From Magnetospirillum aberrantis SpK (lineage in GTDB: Bacteria > Pseudomonadota > Alphaproteobacteria > Rhodospirillales > Magnetospirillaceae), in the NCBI RefSeq assembly GCF_011022235.1, contig NZ_JAAIYP010000038.1, positions 360,057-424,056 of the forward strand: a stretch of DNA of 64,000 nucleotides, written 5' to 3'. Each line of letters begins with the position of its first letter. The first letter of the stretch is position 1. The translations under genes were made by a program, and so were the position numbers. Shown here one piece after another: positions 1 to 8,291 of this stretch. A model generated the notes under the pieces. The model made no database searches. It had not been told where the DNA came from and worked only from the letters and a program-made list of their open reading frames with translations.

Positions 1-1058
1 TTCATCGCCAGCGGTCGGCATGTGCAGACCAATCGCCCCGACCAGTCGAATTCCGCCGGTAGCCCCATGTCGGTGGCGTTGTCGCACACTGCTTCCAGGG
101 TGGCGGCAAGGTCGATAACCTGAGACATTTCCACGCTTGCTTCGCCGCGTGCGAATTCCAGCGTGGAGGTCACCATTGCCTCCATTTCAGAGAGGTCGGC
201 CAGCATCCGTTCGGCAGTCTCGCTGGCGGGCAGCATCTCGGTGCGCAGCCGCAATCGGGTGATAGGACTGCGTAGGTCGTGAGAAATAGCCGCCAACATT
301 CGGGTTCGGTCATCGACGAAACGCCGAATTCTATCCTGCATCTCGTTGAAGGCGGCAACCGCCTGACGAACTTCACGGGGGCCGGTTTCCGATAGCGGTG
401 GGGCGTGGACGTCGCGGCCCAGCCGGTCGGCGGCACGAGCGAAGGTGGCAAGGGGGGCAGAAGCCCACCCCGCCGCCCAGTAGCCCAGCACAAGGATAGC
501 CGTGATCATCACCAGTGCCGACAAAATCGAATGCGGTGTCCACCAGGTCGGCGGAGTGGGCATGGTCAAATCGAAGGTCGCCCAGACACCGTCATTCAAC
601 CGAACGGCCACCAGCAAGGCATCCTCGTCGGGAAAGCCGTGCAACACGCGCATCCAGAACGATAAGGGTTCACCATCATGACCGTGACGCTGGCGGGTGA
701 CGTGCAGACGATCATGGCCCAGCGGGCCGAAATAGGCTTCCAGCGATTGCCGTAGCGGAAGAATTTCCACCTCGTCGCGATGGGACAGTGAAACGGCGGG
801 GGCGGCACCCAATGTCACGGTCAACAGCGGACTGCCCAAATTGCTGGCCAGCCGGTCGCGTTCGCCTTTCGGCGCCTGATCAAGAAGACGGGAAAACACG
901 CCGACCCGGTCGGATGACAAGTTGTCGCCAGTGGTGGCGATGGCGTCATGGCGGTCGGACGACAAAATAGTGGTGCTGGCCAAATGGGACAACGTCAACC
1001 CCACCAATAGCACCAGCAAGGTCCGTCCGGCGATGGAATCGGGAATCAGTCTCCGCAT
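1..1058 (-). CDS. Two-component sensor histidine kinase, truncated at the window edge
   Basis: The frame starts at an ATG at 1058 and stays open to base 1, so only about 352 N-terminal residues are visible. Order seen: N-terminal membrane helix (about residues 13-28), a periplasmic segment of about 130 residues, a second helix rich in I/L/V, a HAMP-like linker, then a HisKA dimerisation helix with the H-box AAISHDLRSPITRLRLRTEM, phospho-acceptor near His260. The ATPase domain lies outside the window. The gene is divergent from the metal-efflux operon at 1225, the usual arrangement for a CusS/EnvZ-like metal-stress sensor. Its partner response regulator should lie just beyond base 1. The kinase assignment is firm. 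The metal link is inferred from context. Confidence 0.85.
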   Translation of the reverse strand, partial: MRRLIPDSIAGRTLLVLLVGLTLSHLASTTILSSDRHDAIATTGDNLSSDRVGVFSRLLDQAPKGERDRLASNLGSPLLTVTLGAAPAVSLSHRDEVEILPLRQSLEAYFGPLGHDRLHVTRQRHGHDGEPLSFWMRVLHGFPDEDALLVAVRLNDGVWATFDLTMPTPPTWWTPHSILSALVMITAILVLGYWAAGWASAPLATFARAADRLGRDVHAPPLSETGPREVRQAVAAFNEMQDRIRRFVDDRTRMLAAISHDLRSPITRLRLRTEMLPASETAERMLADLSEMEAMVTSTLEFARGEASVEMSQVIDLAATLEAVCDNATDMGLPAEFDWSGRLVCTCRPLAM

Positions 1059-1128
1059 TGATGACCTCTGTCTTTGATCCGGCGGGGCCGATTGTGACAG
1101 GAGATCGGGGAATCGGCATCCCCGGTTC

Positions 1129-1150
1129 TTACTTTGTTACACTACTTTAC
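1129..1150 (+). promoter_or_regulatory. Candidate response-regulator operator upstream of the RND efflux operon
   Basis: TTAC occurs at 1129, 1137 and 1147, and the last two form TTACACTACTTTACAA with exact 10-bp spacing, as expected for tandem OmpR/PhoB-type half-sites. It lies in the 166-bp gap between the divergent sensor kinase and efflux operon. A matching arrangement occurs at 7253-7267 before the Spy-like gene. Binding by the unseen partner regulator is inferred. Confidence 0.5.
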
Positions 1151-1224
1151 AATCACCTAGCCGGGTTCCGCGCTATATCGACAAGGTCCGCAGATCGCGG
1201 AGTTGTGGAAGACGGAGCATCAGG

Positions 1225-2898
1225 ATGGGTGGCGATTTGCGGCTAATTGGACGATGGCTTCGGACGCATCTCCAGCGCTCCGGCATTGCCGCTCTGGTTC
1301 TGGCAGTGGTGCTGCCCTCGGCGGTGTTCGCTCATGGCGGCGAGGACCACGGCGCCCCTGCCGCCGCGCCGGTGCCGGTGGTCACCGAGCAATCCGGTTT
1401 CGGGGCTGAAGGAACGGCATTCCAAGTCGCGCTTTATCCGACCGATGGCAAAAGCGTCCTTTATCTGGCCGATGCCGACACCAACGCACCTGTAGGTGGC
1501 GCCACAATCGACGCCGAGGCCAGCGACTGGCAAGGTCAGGCGAAGCCGACATCTGAACCCGGAATCTATGAACTCGCGTGGACTACGCCCGAGGCTGGGG
1601 CTGACATGACCTTGATCGTGTCCGCTGCCGGTAAGGATGATCTGATCTTGGTCCAAGCGACCGGGCGCAAGGGGGGCATCCAGCCGATTGCGGCCAAGGC
1701 CGAGGGATCGAACTGGAAGGCGTTCGGTGTGGCCGGTGGTGCCGGTGCGGTCCTGCTGATTGGCGGCCTTGCCCTGATCCGTCGTAACCACAAGGCTGCC
1801 GCGGCCATGCTGGCTCTGGGCCTGCTGGGGCTGGCCGAGCCGGTCCGGGCGCATGGCGGCGAGGATCACGGCGACGCACCCGCCACCCAAAAGCCACAGG
1901 TGCAGCCGGGCGCCCCCATCGCCATGTCCAAGCCGACCCAGTTCCTGCTGGGCATCCGCACCATCAAGGTCGAACCGCAGCAGGCCGCCGATACGGTTCG
2001 CGTCGTCGGGCGCGTCATCGCCGATCCGTCTGGCTATGCGCGCCTGCAACCGTCGCAGCCTGCGCGGGTGGTTTTCGACCCGGCGCATCCCATTCCGGTG
2101 CCGGGACAGGTCGTGAAGCGCGGGCAGGTGCTGGCGGTCCTGGAACCGACCCTGTCCACCCTGGAGAAGGGCGACAAGCGGGCAACCCTGTCCCGCGTCG
2201 ATGGCGAGATCGCCATCACCGAGCGCGAATTGGCCCGCCAGGAAACCTTGGGCGGATTGGTTCCTGCGAAACAGGTGGAGACCACCCGCATCCGGCTGGA
2301 TCAGTTGCGCAAGGAACGCGGTCAGATCACCGGAACCGCCTTGGGACGTGAGTTGCTGACCGCTCCGGTGGACGGCATCATCACCGACGTCCATGTGGTT
2401 CCCGGCGAGGTCGTCATTTCCGACCGCGTGCTGGTGGAAGTCGTCGATCCGTCTTTGCTGCGGGTCGAGGCGGTCATCCATGACATCGGCGTCTCCAGGC
2501 GCATCTCGGGCGCCACCGCCGCCAGCAAGCTGGTGCCGGACCAAAGCTTCCCGCTGAAATTGCTGGGTGTCAGCCCCAAGATCGACATGATCGACCAAGG
2601 CGTCCACGCCATCTTCCAAGTGGCCGCCGAACAGGCCGGGCATTTGAGCATTGGCATGCCCATGGACGTGTACCTGGAGACCGGGGCCACCTCGGTGCGC
2701 ACCGCCGTTCCCCGCGATGCCATCGCTGAGGTGGGCGGCCGCCGTGCGGTATTCGTCCGCACCGCGCCCGAGACCTTCGAGGTCCGTCCGGTCAAGGTCG
2801 CTCGCACCATCGGCCCGCTGGCCGAGATCGTCGAAGGGATCAATCCCGGTGACCGGGTGGTGACCCAGGGCATCGAGCAACTGAAGGCGGGGAGGTAA
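1225..2898 (+). CDS. RND efflux periplasmic adaptor (CusB/CzcB-like) with N-terminal extension
   Basis: Membrane fusion protein of a heavy-metal tripartite efflux pump, 557 residues against about 400 for typical CusB/CzcB proteins. The N-terminus has a signal peptide ending at VFAHGGEDHG, then a beta-rich domain of about 130 residues. A second hydrophobic segment (about 170-185) is followed by a signal-peptide-like stretch ending in VRAHGGEDHG, so the His/Asp-rich motif occurs twice. From about residue 225 the canonical adaptor begins: barrel-sandwich halves either side of a short helical hairpin (LVPAKQVETTRIRLDQLRK), then GRELLTAPVDGIITDVHVVPG and a C-terminal beta domain. The pump gene follows after 4 bases, so they are co-transcribed. 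The start follows an ATCAGG purine stretch. Metal specificity is not determined. Confidence 0.88.
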   Translation: MGGDLRLIGRWLRTHLQRSGIAALVLAVVLPSAVFAHGGEDHGAPAAAPVPVVTEQSGFGAEGTAFQVALYPTDGKSVLYLADADTNAPVGGATIDAEASDWQGQAKPTSEPGIYELAWTTPEAGADMTLIVSAAGKDDLILVQATGRKGGIQPIAAKAEGSNWKAFGVAGGAGAVLLIGGLALIRRNHKAAAAMLALGLLGLAEPVRAHGGEDHGDAPATQKPQVQPGAPIAMSKPTQFLLGIRTIKVEPQQAADTVRVVGRVIADPSGYARLQPSQPARVVFDPAHPIPVPGQVVKRGQVLAVLEPTLSTLEKGDKRATLSRVDGEIAITERELARQETLGGLVPAKQVETTRIRLDQLRKERGQITGTALGRELLTAPVDGIITDVHVVPGEVVISDRVLVEVVDPSLLRVEAVIHDIGVSRRISGATAASKLVPDQSFPLKLLGVSPKIDMIDQGVHAIFQVAAEQAGHLSIGMPMDVYLETGATSVRTAVPRDAIAEVGGRRAVFVRTAPETFEVRPVKVARTIGPLAEIVEGINPGDRVVTQGIEQLKAGR

Positions 2899-2902
2899 GC
2901 CG

Positions 2903-5900
2903 ATGTTCGACAAGATCATCGAATTCAGCCTGAAACATCGGCTGTTCGTGCTTGCCTTCGCCCTGGTTCTCACGGTCTACGGCACCTTCACCTTGACCAC
3001 GCTGCCGGTGGACGTGTTCCCCGACCTCAACCGTCCGACCGTCACCATCATGACCGAAGCCTCGGGACTGGCGCCGGAAGAGGTGGAGACCCTGGTCACC
3101 CGCCCCATCGAGACCGCCATGAACGGCGCCCCCGGCGTCACCCGCGTGCGCTCGACCTCGGGCGTCGGACTGTCCATCATCTATGTCGAATTCGACTGGC
3201 GCACAGAAATCTACCGCAACCGACAACTCATCGCCGAACGGTTGGCGACCACCAAGGAACAATTGCCCCAGGGCATCACCCCCACCATGGGGCCAGTGAC
3301 CTCGATCATGGGCGAGATCATGCTGGTGGGCATGCGGTCGGATACCGGCGTGACCTCGCCGATGGAGGTCCGCACCTTGGCCGATTGGCTTGTGCGTCCG
3401 CGCCTTTTGTCCATTCCCGGCATCGCCCAGGTCATTCCCATCGGTGGGCAGGTCAAGCAGTATCAGGTGCTGGTGTCGCCGTCGCGTCTGTCCGCCTTCA
3501 ATCTGTCCTATGACGATCTGTCCAAGGCGTTGGCTGGTTTCGCCCGCAACACCACCGGCGGCTTCCTGGAGCAGCGCTCTTCCGAGTTCCTGATCCGCAA
3601 TTTGGGTCAGACCACCAGCGTGGATGACCTGAAGGATACCGTGGTCGCGTGGCGTAACGGCGCCGCCATCACCGTCGGTCAGGTTGCCGACGTCCGTTTC
3701 GGTTCCGGCATCAAGCGCGGCGACGCCTCGGTCAACGCGGCGCCAGCGGTGATTCTGGCGGTGCAGAAGCAGCCGGGCGCCAACACCGTCAGCTTGACCC
3801 GCGAGGTGGAAAAGGCGCTGGACGAGCTGAAGCGGGGCCTGCCCGCCGACGTGAAGGCCGACCACATCTTGTTCAAGCAGGCGGACTTCATCGAACGCGC
3901 GGTGGAAAACGTGGTCGAGGCCCTGCGCGACGGTGCCATTCTGGTGACCATCGTGCTGTTCGCCTTTTTGATGAACATGCGCACCACCTTCATCTCGCTG
4001 ACCGCCATCCCGCTGTCCATCGTGGTTACCGCCCTGGTGTTCCAGCAGATGGGCTTGTCCATCAACACCATGACCCTGGGGGGTCTGGCGGTGGCCATCG
4101 GCGAGTTGGTGGACGACGCGGTGGTGGACGTGGAGAACATCCTGCGGCGCCTGCGCGAGAACGCCCACAAGGCGGTTCCGCTGCCAGTGATCGACGTCAT
4201 CCGCAATGCCTCGTCCGAGGTCCGCAATTCCATCGTCTACGCTACCATCATCGTCGTTCTGGTGTTCCTGCCGCTGTTTGCACTGTCGGGCATCGAGGGC
4301 CGTCTGTTCACGCCGCTGGGCATCGCCTATGTGGTGTCCATCATCGCCTCGCTGCTGGTGTCGCTGACCGTCACCCCGGCTCTCAGCTACTACTTGCTGC
4401 CCAAGGCTAAGGCCGTCGCCCACGGCGATTCCTGGCTGGTGCGTAAACTGAAGGCGGCGGACACCCGTATGCTGCACTGGTCCTTCGCCAATCCGCGCAA
4501 GGTCATCATGCCAGCGGTGGCGCTGGTGGCGCTGGCGGCGGCTTCGGTGCCGTTCCTGGGCCGCGCGTTCCTGCCCGCCTTCAACGAGGGCACGGTGACG
4601 GTCAACGTCATGCTGCCGCCCGGTTCGTCGCTGTCGGAATCCAACCGCATCGGCACCATCGCCGAGAAGTTGCTGCTGGAGGTGCCGGAAGTCATCTCCA
4701 CCGGACGGCGGACAGGTCGCGCCGAACTGGACGAACACGCCGAGGGGGTCCACTACACCGAGATCGACGTGGACCTGAAGCCATCGAAGCGGAGCCGCGA
4801 GGAAATCCTGGGTGATCTGCGGTCGCAGCTTGCTCGCATCCCCGGCATCGTCACCAATATCGGCCAGCCTATTTCGCATCGCCTGGACCATCTTCTGTCG
4901 GGTGTGCGGGCCGAAATCGCCATCAAGATTTTTGGCGACGATCTGGACACTCTGCGCGGCTTGGCCGAGAACGCACGGAGCCGCATGTCTCAGGTGGCGG
5001 GCATCGCCGACCTTCAGGTGGAAAAGCAGGTGCTGATCCCGCAATTGCAGCTCCGTCTCGACCGCGCCGAGGCGCGGAAATACGGCCTGACCCTGGACCA
5101 GTTGACCGAGACCCTGGAGGCGGCCTTGAACGGCAAGACCGTCAGCCAGGTCCGCGACGGCCAGCGCACCTTCAACGTGGTGCTGCGTCTGGCCGAGGAT
5201 TGGCGCGCCCACACCGCCGATTTCCGCCAGATACTGGTGGACACTCCGGCGGGCAAGGTGCCGCTGTCACTGCTGGCCGAGGTGGTGGAAACCTCCGGCC
5301 CCAACATCATCAACCGCGACAATATGCAGCGCCGCATCGTGGTCCTGGCCAATTCCCAAGGTCGCGATATGGCCGCCATCATCGCCGACGTCCAGAAAAC
5401 CCTGGGCGAGATGGCAATGCCCCAGGGCTATTACGTCACCTACGAGGGCCAGTTCAAAAGCCAGCAGGAAGCCAGCCGCCTGATCGCCATGCTGGCGGTG
5501 CTGTCTCTGGCCGGTATCTTCGTGGTGCTGTACAGCCACTTCAGGTCGGCCAAGTTGGCGGCCATCATCATGGGCAACATCCCCATGGCCCTGGTGGGCA
5601 GCGTCGCCGCAATCTGGCTGACCGACCAGACGCTCAGCGTCGCCAGTTTGGTGGGTTTCATCACCCTGACCGGCATCGCGGCACGCAACGGCATCATGAA
5701 GGTCTCGCACTACCTGCATCTGGTGGAACATGAAGGCGAGGTCTTCGGGCCGCAGCTGGTTGTACGCGGCTCGCTGGAGCGTCTGACCCCGGTGCTGATG
5801 ACCGCCCTGGTGGCGGCGCTGGCTCTGGTGCCGCTGGTGCTGGCCGGGGGTGAGCCCGGCAAGGAGATTTTGCATCCCGTCGCCGTGGTCATCTTCGGCG

Positions 5901-6019
5901 GCCTGATGAGTTCCACAATCCTCGACACCATCGTCACCCCGGTCGTCTTTCTGCTGGTGGCCCGTTCCTCGGTGGAACGGGTGGCCGCCGATGCCCGCCT
6001 CCAGGGGGCGATGGCATGA
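2903..6019 (+). CDS. Heavy-metal RND efflux transporter permease (CusA/CzcA family)
   Basis: Inner-membrane proton-driven pump of 1038 residues, full length for the HME-RND family, with GGGGAGG upstream of the ATG. TM4 carries GELVDDAVVDVENILRRL near residue 400. By family comparison the first Asp of the CzcA DFG...D...E set is absent while the later D and E remain, as in CusA. The CusA methionine ladder is not conserved: at two of the three positions where CusA uses Met, the aligned residues appear to be His (near GVHYTEID and SHRLDHLLSG). The pump is clearly a metal exporter, but Cu(I)/Ag(I) specificity should not be assumed. It follows its adaptor and precedes two cytochrome c genes. No TolC-like outer-membrane gene is in this operon. 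Confidence 0.93.
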   Translation: MFDKIIEFSLKHRLFVLAFALVLTVYGTFTLTTLPVDVFPDLNRPTVTIMTEASGLAPEEVETLVTRPIETAMNGAPGVTRVRSTSGVGLSIIYVEFDWRTEIYRNRQLIAERLATTKEQLPQGITPTMGPVTSIMGEIMLVGMRSDTGVTSPMEVRTLADWLVRPRLLSIPGIAQVIPIGGQVKQYQVLVSPSRLSAFNLSYDDLSKALAGFARNTTGGFLEQRSSEFLIRNLGQTTSVDDLKDTVVAWRNGAAITVGQVADVRFGSGIKRGDASVNAAPAVILAVQKQPGANTVSLTREVEKALDELKRGLPADVKADHILFKQADFIERAVENVVEALRDGAILVTIVLFAFLMNMRTTFISLTAIPLSIVVTALVFQQMGLSINTMTLGGLAVAIGELVDDAVVDVENILRRLRENAHKAVPLPVIDVIRNASSEVRNSIVYATIIVVLVFLPLFALSGIEGRLFTPLGIAYVVSIIASLLVSLTVTPALSYYLLPKAKAVAHGDSWLVRKLKAADTRMLHWSFANPRKVIMPAVALVALAAASVPFLGRAFLPAFNEGTVTVNVMLPPGSSLSESNRIGTIAEKLLLEVPEVISTGRRTGRAELDEHAEGVHYTEIDVDLKPSKRSREEILGDLRSQLARIPGIVTNIGQPISHRLDHLLSGVRAEIAIKIFGDDLDTLRGLAENARSRMSQVAGIADLQVEKQVLIPQLQLRLDRAEARKYGLTLDQLTETLEAALNGKTVSQVRDGQRTFNVVLRLAEDWRAHTADFRQILVDTPAGKVPLSLLAEVVETSGPNIINRDNMQRRIVVLANSQGRDMAAIIADVQKTLGEMAMPQGYYVTYEGQFKSQQEASRLIAMLAVLSLAGIFVVLYSHFRSAKLAAIIMGNIPMALVGSVAAIWLTDQTLSVASLVGFITLTGIAARNGIMKVSHYLHLVEHEGEVFGPQLVVRGSLERLTPVLMTALVAALALVPLVLAGGEPGKEILHPVAVVIFGGLMSSTILDTIVTPVVFLLVARSSVERVAADARLQGAMA

Positions 6020-6060
6020 TTTTCCTTAATTCCAGTCCCCTCATTTCGGAGAAGAAGACC

Positions 6061-6792
6061 ATGAAGAGCTTTGCGGCGGTCGCTGTTGTGCTCGCGCTTA
6101 CTGGAACGGCGGCTCCCGCCTTGGCCCACGGTACCGTCGCCGCCTGGTTCGGCGGCCAGATCACCGAGACTGCCGACGAAAGCCGCATCGAGTTCGCGGT
6201 GCGTGACGGCGGCATTCGGGTGTGGGTGCGCGACCATTCCGACCGGCCGCTCACCGCCTCGGGCAAGGCGACGCTGCTGGTCAACGGCAAGAAGCAGGAT
6301 GTCGCCCTGAAGGCCGATGGCGAGATGCTGAGCTCCGATGCCGCCATCACCAGTGCCGACAAGGTGGCCGCCATCTTGTCGCTGACCGTGAACGGCAAGC
6401 CGGTTTCCGCCCGCTTTTCCCAGGAAGCGGTGGTGACGCCGCAGCTTTCGGCCCAAGCGGCTGCCGGTAAGGTGGCGTTCGAGCAGGTGTGTTCCAAGTG
6501 TCACGGCACCGCCTTGCGCGGTTCCGATTCCGCCCCGCCGCTGCTGCATCAGTTCTATCAGTTGGGTTCGGGGCACGGTGACGACGTCATCCTGGCCGCC
6601 GCGACCTCGGGCGCCAAAAGCCACATGTGGAAATTCGGTGACATGCCCAAGCCCGAGGGGCTGAAGCCAGGTCAGGAAAAGGACGTGCTGGCCTTTATCC
6701 GCGCTATGCAGGCAGCCAATGGGTTTGCCGGAACTGGCGCCGGCATGCCGGCAGGCATGCCGATGGATCATTCCGGCCACATGTCGCATTAA
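6061..6792 (+). CDS. Exported c-type cytochrome with Met/His-rich tail
   Basis: A 243-residue periplasmic protein. The start at 6061 is preferred because it follows CGGAGAAGAAG and begins a clean signal peptide (MKSFAAVAVVLALTG...ALAHG). In-frame codons back to 6016 are unlikely to be used. Residues about 20-135 form a beta-rich domain with no recognised name. The C-terminal half is a single-heme cytochrome c domain with CSKCHG and a likely Met ligand in KFGDMPKP. The last 15 residues (GMPAGMPMDHSGHMSH) are rich in Met and His, typical of copper-handling tails. It lies 41 bases after the RND pump and 11 before a second cytochrome c. Electron transfer or metal binding at the pump is inferred from context. 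Confidence 0.8.
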   Translation: MKSFAAVAVVLALTGTAAPALAHGTVAAWFGGQITETADESRIEFAVRDGGIRVWVRDHSDRPLTASGKATLLVNGKKQDVALKADGEMLSSDAAITSADKVAAILSLTVNGKPVSARFSQEAVVTPQLSAQAAAGKVAFEQVCSKCHGTALRGSDSAPPLLHQFYQLGSGHGDDVILAAATSGAKSHMWKFGDMPKPEGLKPGQEKDVLAFIRAMQAANGFAGTGAGMPAGMPMDHSGHMSH

Positions 6793-6803
6793 GCGAGGTT
6801 GAG

Positions 6804-7244
6804 ATGAAGGGATTGCAGGCCCATCTGACGAAGTTGGCGGTGATCGGAATCCTTGTTGGCGGCGTGGGTCTGCTGGTCTCGAACATGTTCACCACTTCCT
6901 CGGGGCCGCAGGAGGCGGCCTCCCAACTGCGTCTGCCCGATTTGTCGCGGGTGGCCGCAGCCGGAAAGCGCGCCTTCGACGCCAATTGCGCGCAGTGTCA
7001 CGGCGTCAATGGTACAGGCAGCGAAAAGGGGCCGCCACTGATCCACCCGATCTATAATCCCGGCCATCATGCGGACGAGGCCTTCTTCCGGGCCGCCCGC
7101 GACGGTGTGCGCCGTCACCACTGGAACTTTGGAGACATGCCGCCGCAGCCACAGGTCACCAAGGCGCAGATCGAGGAAATCATCGCCTATGTCCGCGAGA
7201 TACAGATGGCCAATGGTATTGTTTACGAGCAGCACCGGATGTAG
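6804..7244 (+). CDS. Membrane-anchored c-type cytochrome
   Basis: A 146-residue protein with an uncleaved N-terminal anchor (about residues 11-30, LAVIGILVGGVGLLVSN) and one cytochrome c domain with CAQCHG, followed by NFGDMPPQP supplying the probable Met axial ligand. The segment around the Met ligand closely resembles that of the preceding cytochrome (KFGDMPKP), so the two may have arisen by duplication. It is the last gene of the efflux operon, before the second TTTAC operator. Related small cytochromes often sit in copper-resistance operons. The substrate or partner is unknown. Confidence 0.82.
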   Translation: MKGLQAHLTKLAVIGILVGGVGLLVSNMFTTSSGPQEAASQLRLPDLSRVAAAGKRAFDANCAQCHGVNGTGSEKGPPLIHPIYNPGHHADEAFFRAARDGVRRHHWNFGDMPPQPQVTKAQIEEIIAYVREIQMANGIVYEQHRM

Positions 7245-7252
7245 TTCGGCCG

Positions 7253-7267
7253 TTTACACTTCTTTAC
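7253..7267 (+). promoter_or_regulatory. Candidate operator upstream of the Spy-like gene
   Basis: TTTACACTTCTTTAC holds two TTTAC half-sites exactly 10 bp apart, the same design and much the same sequence as the 1137-1150 site. It lies about 100 bp before the Spy-like start, so the same metal-responsive regulator may control both units. Confidence 0.5.
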
Positions 7268-7369
7268 GTTGGCCGACACACCCCGGATACATGAAGGTGG
7301 TTATATAAGGTTGTCTTCGAATTCATGCGGTGCGGCAGGTGCCCGCCGCCGGATCAAAGGGGAACCGCC

Positions 7370-7906
7370 ATGAAACGCATCGCCATGACAATCGCCGCCG
7401 CCACCGCGTTGGGTGTGGTCGGCCTGTACGGTGTTCATGCCTTAGCCCAGGGTATGGGCTATGGCATGGGACCGGGCATGATGATGGGCGGCCAGGGACC
7501 GGGGTGGAGCCGGATGATGGGCGCTTATGACCAGGGCTGGTTTGACGCGCTGAAGAAGAAATTGGCGATCACCACGGCCCAGGAACAGGCGTGGAACGCC
7601 TACGTTTCCGCCGCGCAGGCCAACGTCCAGTCGATGACCGACACCCACAACAGCATCGATTTCGACGCCGTGCAGAAGATGGCCCCCAAGGATCAGGTCG
7701 ATTTCATGCGCAAGATGCATGAACGCCGCCTGGACCAGATGACGACGGTCCTGGAAGCCCGCGACACCCTGTTCAATGTGCTGGACGACAAGCAGAAGGC
7801 CATCGCGCAAACCGCAGTCGGCGGCTACGGGATGGGTTTCGGCGGCATGATGGGGAGCGGCGGCATGCCCTGCTTCGGCCAGCCGCCGTCGCCGGTCGTT
7901 AAATAA
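7370..7906 (+). CDS. Spy/CpxP-family Met-rich periplasmic protein
   Basis: A 178-residue exported protein, starting at 7370 after AAAGGGGAACCGCC. A signal peptide ends at about HALAQ. Then comes a Met/Gly-rich segment (GMGYGMGPGMMMGGQGPG) and a helical domain with the family LTxxQ-type motif variant (AITTAQEQAWNAYV) and a second helix pair (MRKMHERRLDQMTTVLEARD). The C-terminus is again Gly/Met-rich (YGMGFGGMMGSGGM). Spy/CpxP proteins are small periplasmic chaperones or metal-stress proteins, often induced by copper or zinc. Its own upstream operator matches that of the RND operon, so a metal-stress role is likely. Copper binding by the Met-rich ends is inferred. Confidence 0.82.
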   Translation: MKRIAMTIAAATALGVVGLYGVHALAQGMGYGMGPGMMMGGQGPGWSRMMGAYDQGWFDALKKKLAITTAQEQAWNAYVSAAQANVQSMTDTHNSIDFDAVQKMAPKDQVDFMRKMHERRLDQMTTVLEARDTLFNVLDDKQKAIAQTAVGGYGMGFGGMMGSGGMPCFGQPPSPVVK

Positions 7907-7953
7907 ACAAAAGCCGCCACGGCTTTTCTCGACTGGTGCCAATGAACGTCTCT

Positions 7954-7981
7954 CTGCCGTGCGTGGCGACATGCACGGCAG
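7954..7981. terminator. Perfect 9-bp hairpin (copy A) after the Spy-like gene
   Basis: CTGCCGTGC and GCACGGCAG enclose a 10-base loop, GTGGCGACAT. The same stem occurs at 9113-9140 with its loop in the reverse-complement orientation. It sits between convergent coding remnants and may act as a bidirectional terminator, although no strong T-tract follows. Confidence 0.55.
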
Positions 7982-7991
7982 AGAGAACGCG

Positions 7992-8102
7992 TTACGCGGA
8001 CTTACAGGGCTTCTTGCGCGCCGCCAGAGCCGCCTTCATCGCCGCATCCAGTTTGCCCGCCTTCACAGCGTCGCTAACAATCTGGGTCGTAGACACCAGC
8101 TT
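7992..8102 (-). pseudogene. Decayed 3' fragment of a DUF6641-like gene
   Basis: Read on the minus strand, this segment encodes a tail (KLVSTTQIVSDAVKAGKLDA, then AMKAALAARKKPCKSA and stop) that closely matches the C-terminus of the intact protein at 9151-9594. The alignment runs ungapped from the shared hairpin to about 8102, then homology stops abruptly. There is no start codon or N-terminal domain. Many differences are synonymous, so the copy is old or was acquired separately rather than recently duplicated. Confidence 0.75.
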
Positions 8103-8182
8103 ACTCTCAGCGCCAAAGCATGGAGCAAACTGTTGGTGCGCCTACGCGGGACAGCCCGAGGCTGCGTGACCAATAGCTGGCA

Positions 8183-8207
8183 GCGAGCTTACTTCAGGTA
8201 AGCTCGC
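8183..8207. repeat. Hairpin repeat GCGAGCTTAC-N5-GTAAGCTCGC, copy 1 (perfect)
   Basis: A 10-bp perfect inverted repeat with a 5-base loop (TTCAG). Related hairpins with 5-base loops occur at 9746-9768, 12469-12491 and 13347-13367, all within the accessory patch. No function is known. Confidence 0.8.
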
Positions 8208-8291
8208 AAAATGCCTCTGCGCAGCCCGATTGCGTCCGTACAGTGCTCGGCCCTGCCACCCCAGCTACTCATGGGGCAAAAGCCTGTACTC

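Noticed and set aside
2840..5212. 790-residue open frame antisense to the RND pump
   Set aside because: It is His/Gln/Gly-rich, with no fold or motif, and is the expected shadow of a GC-rich coding region.
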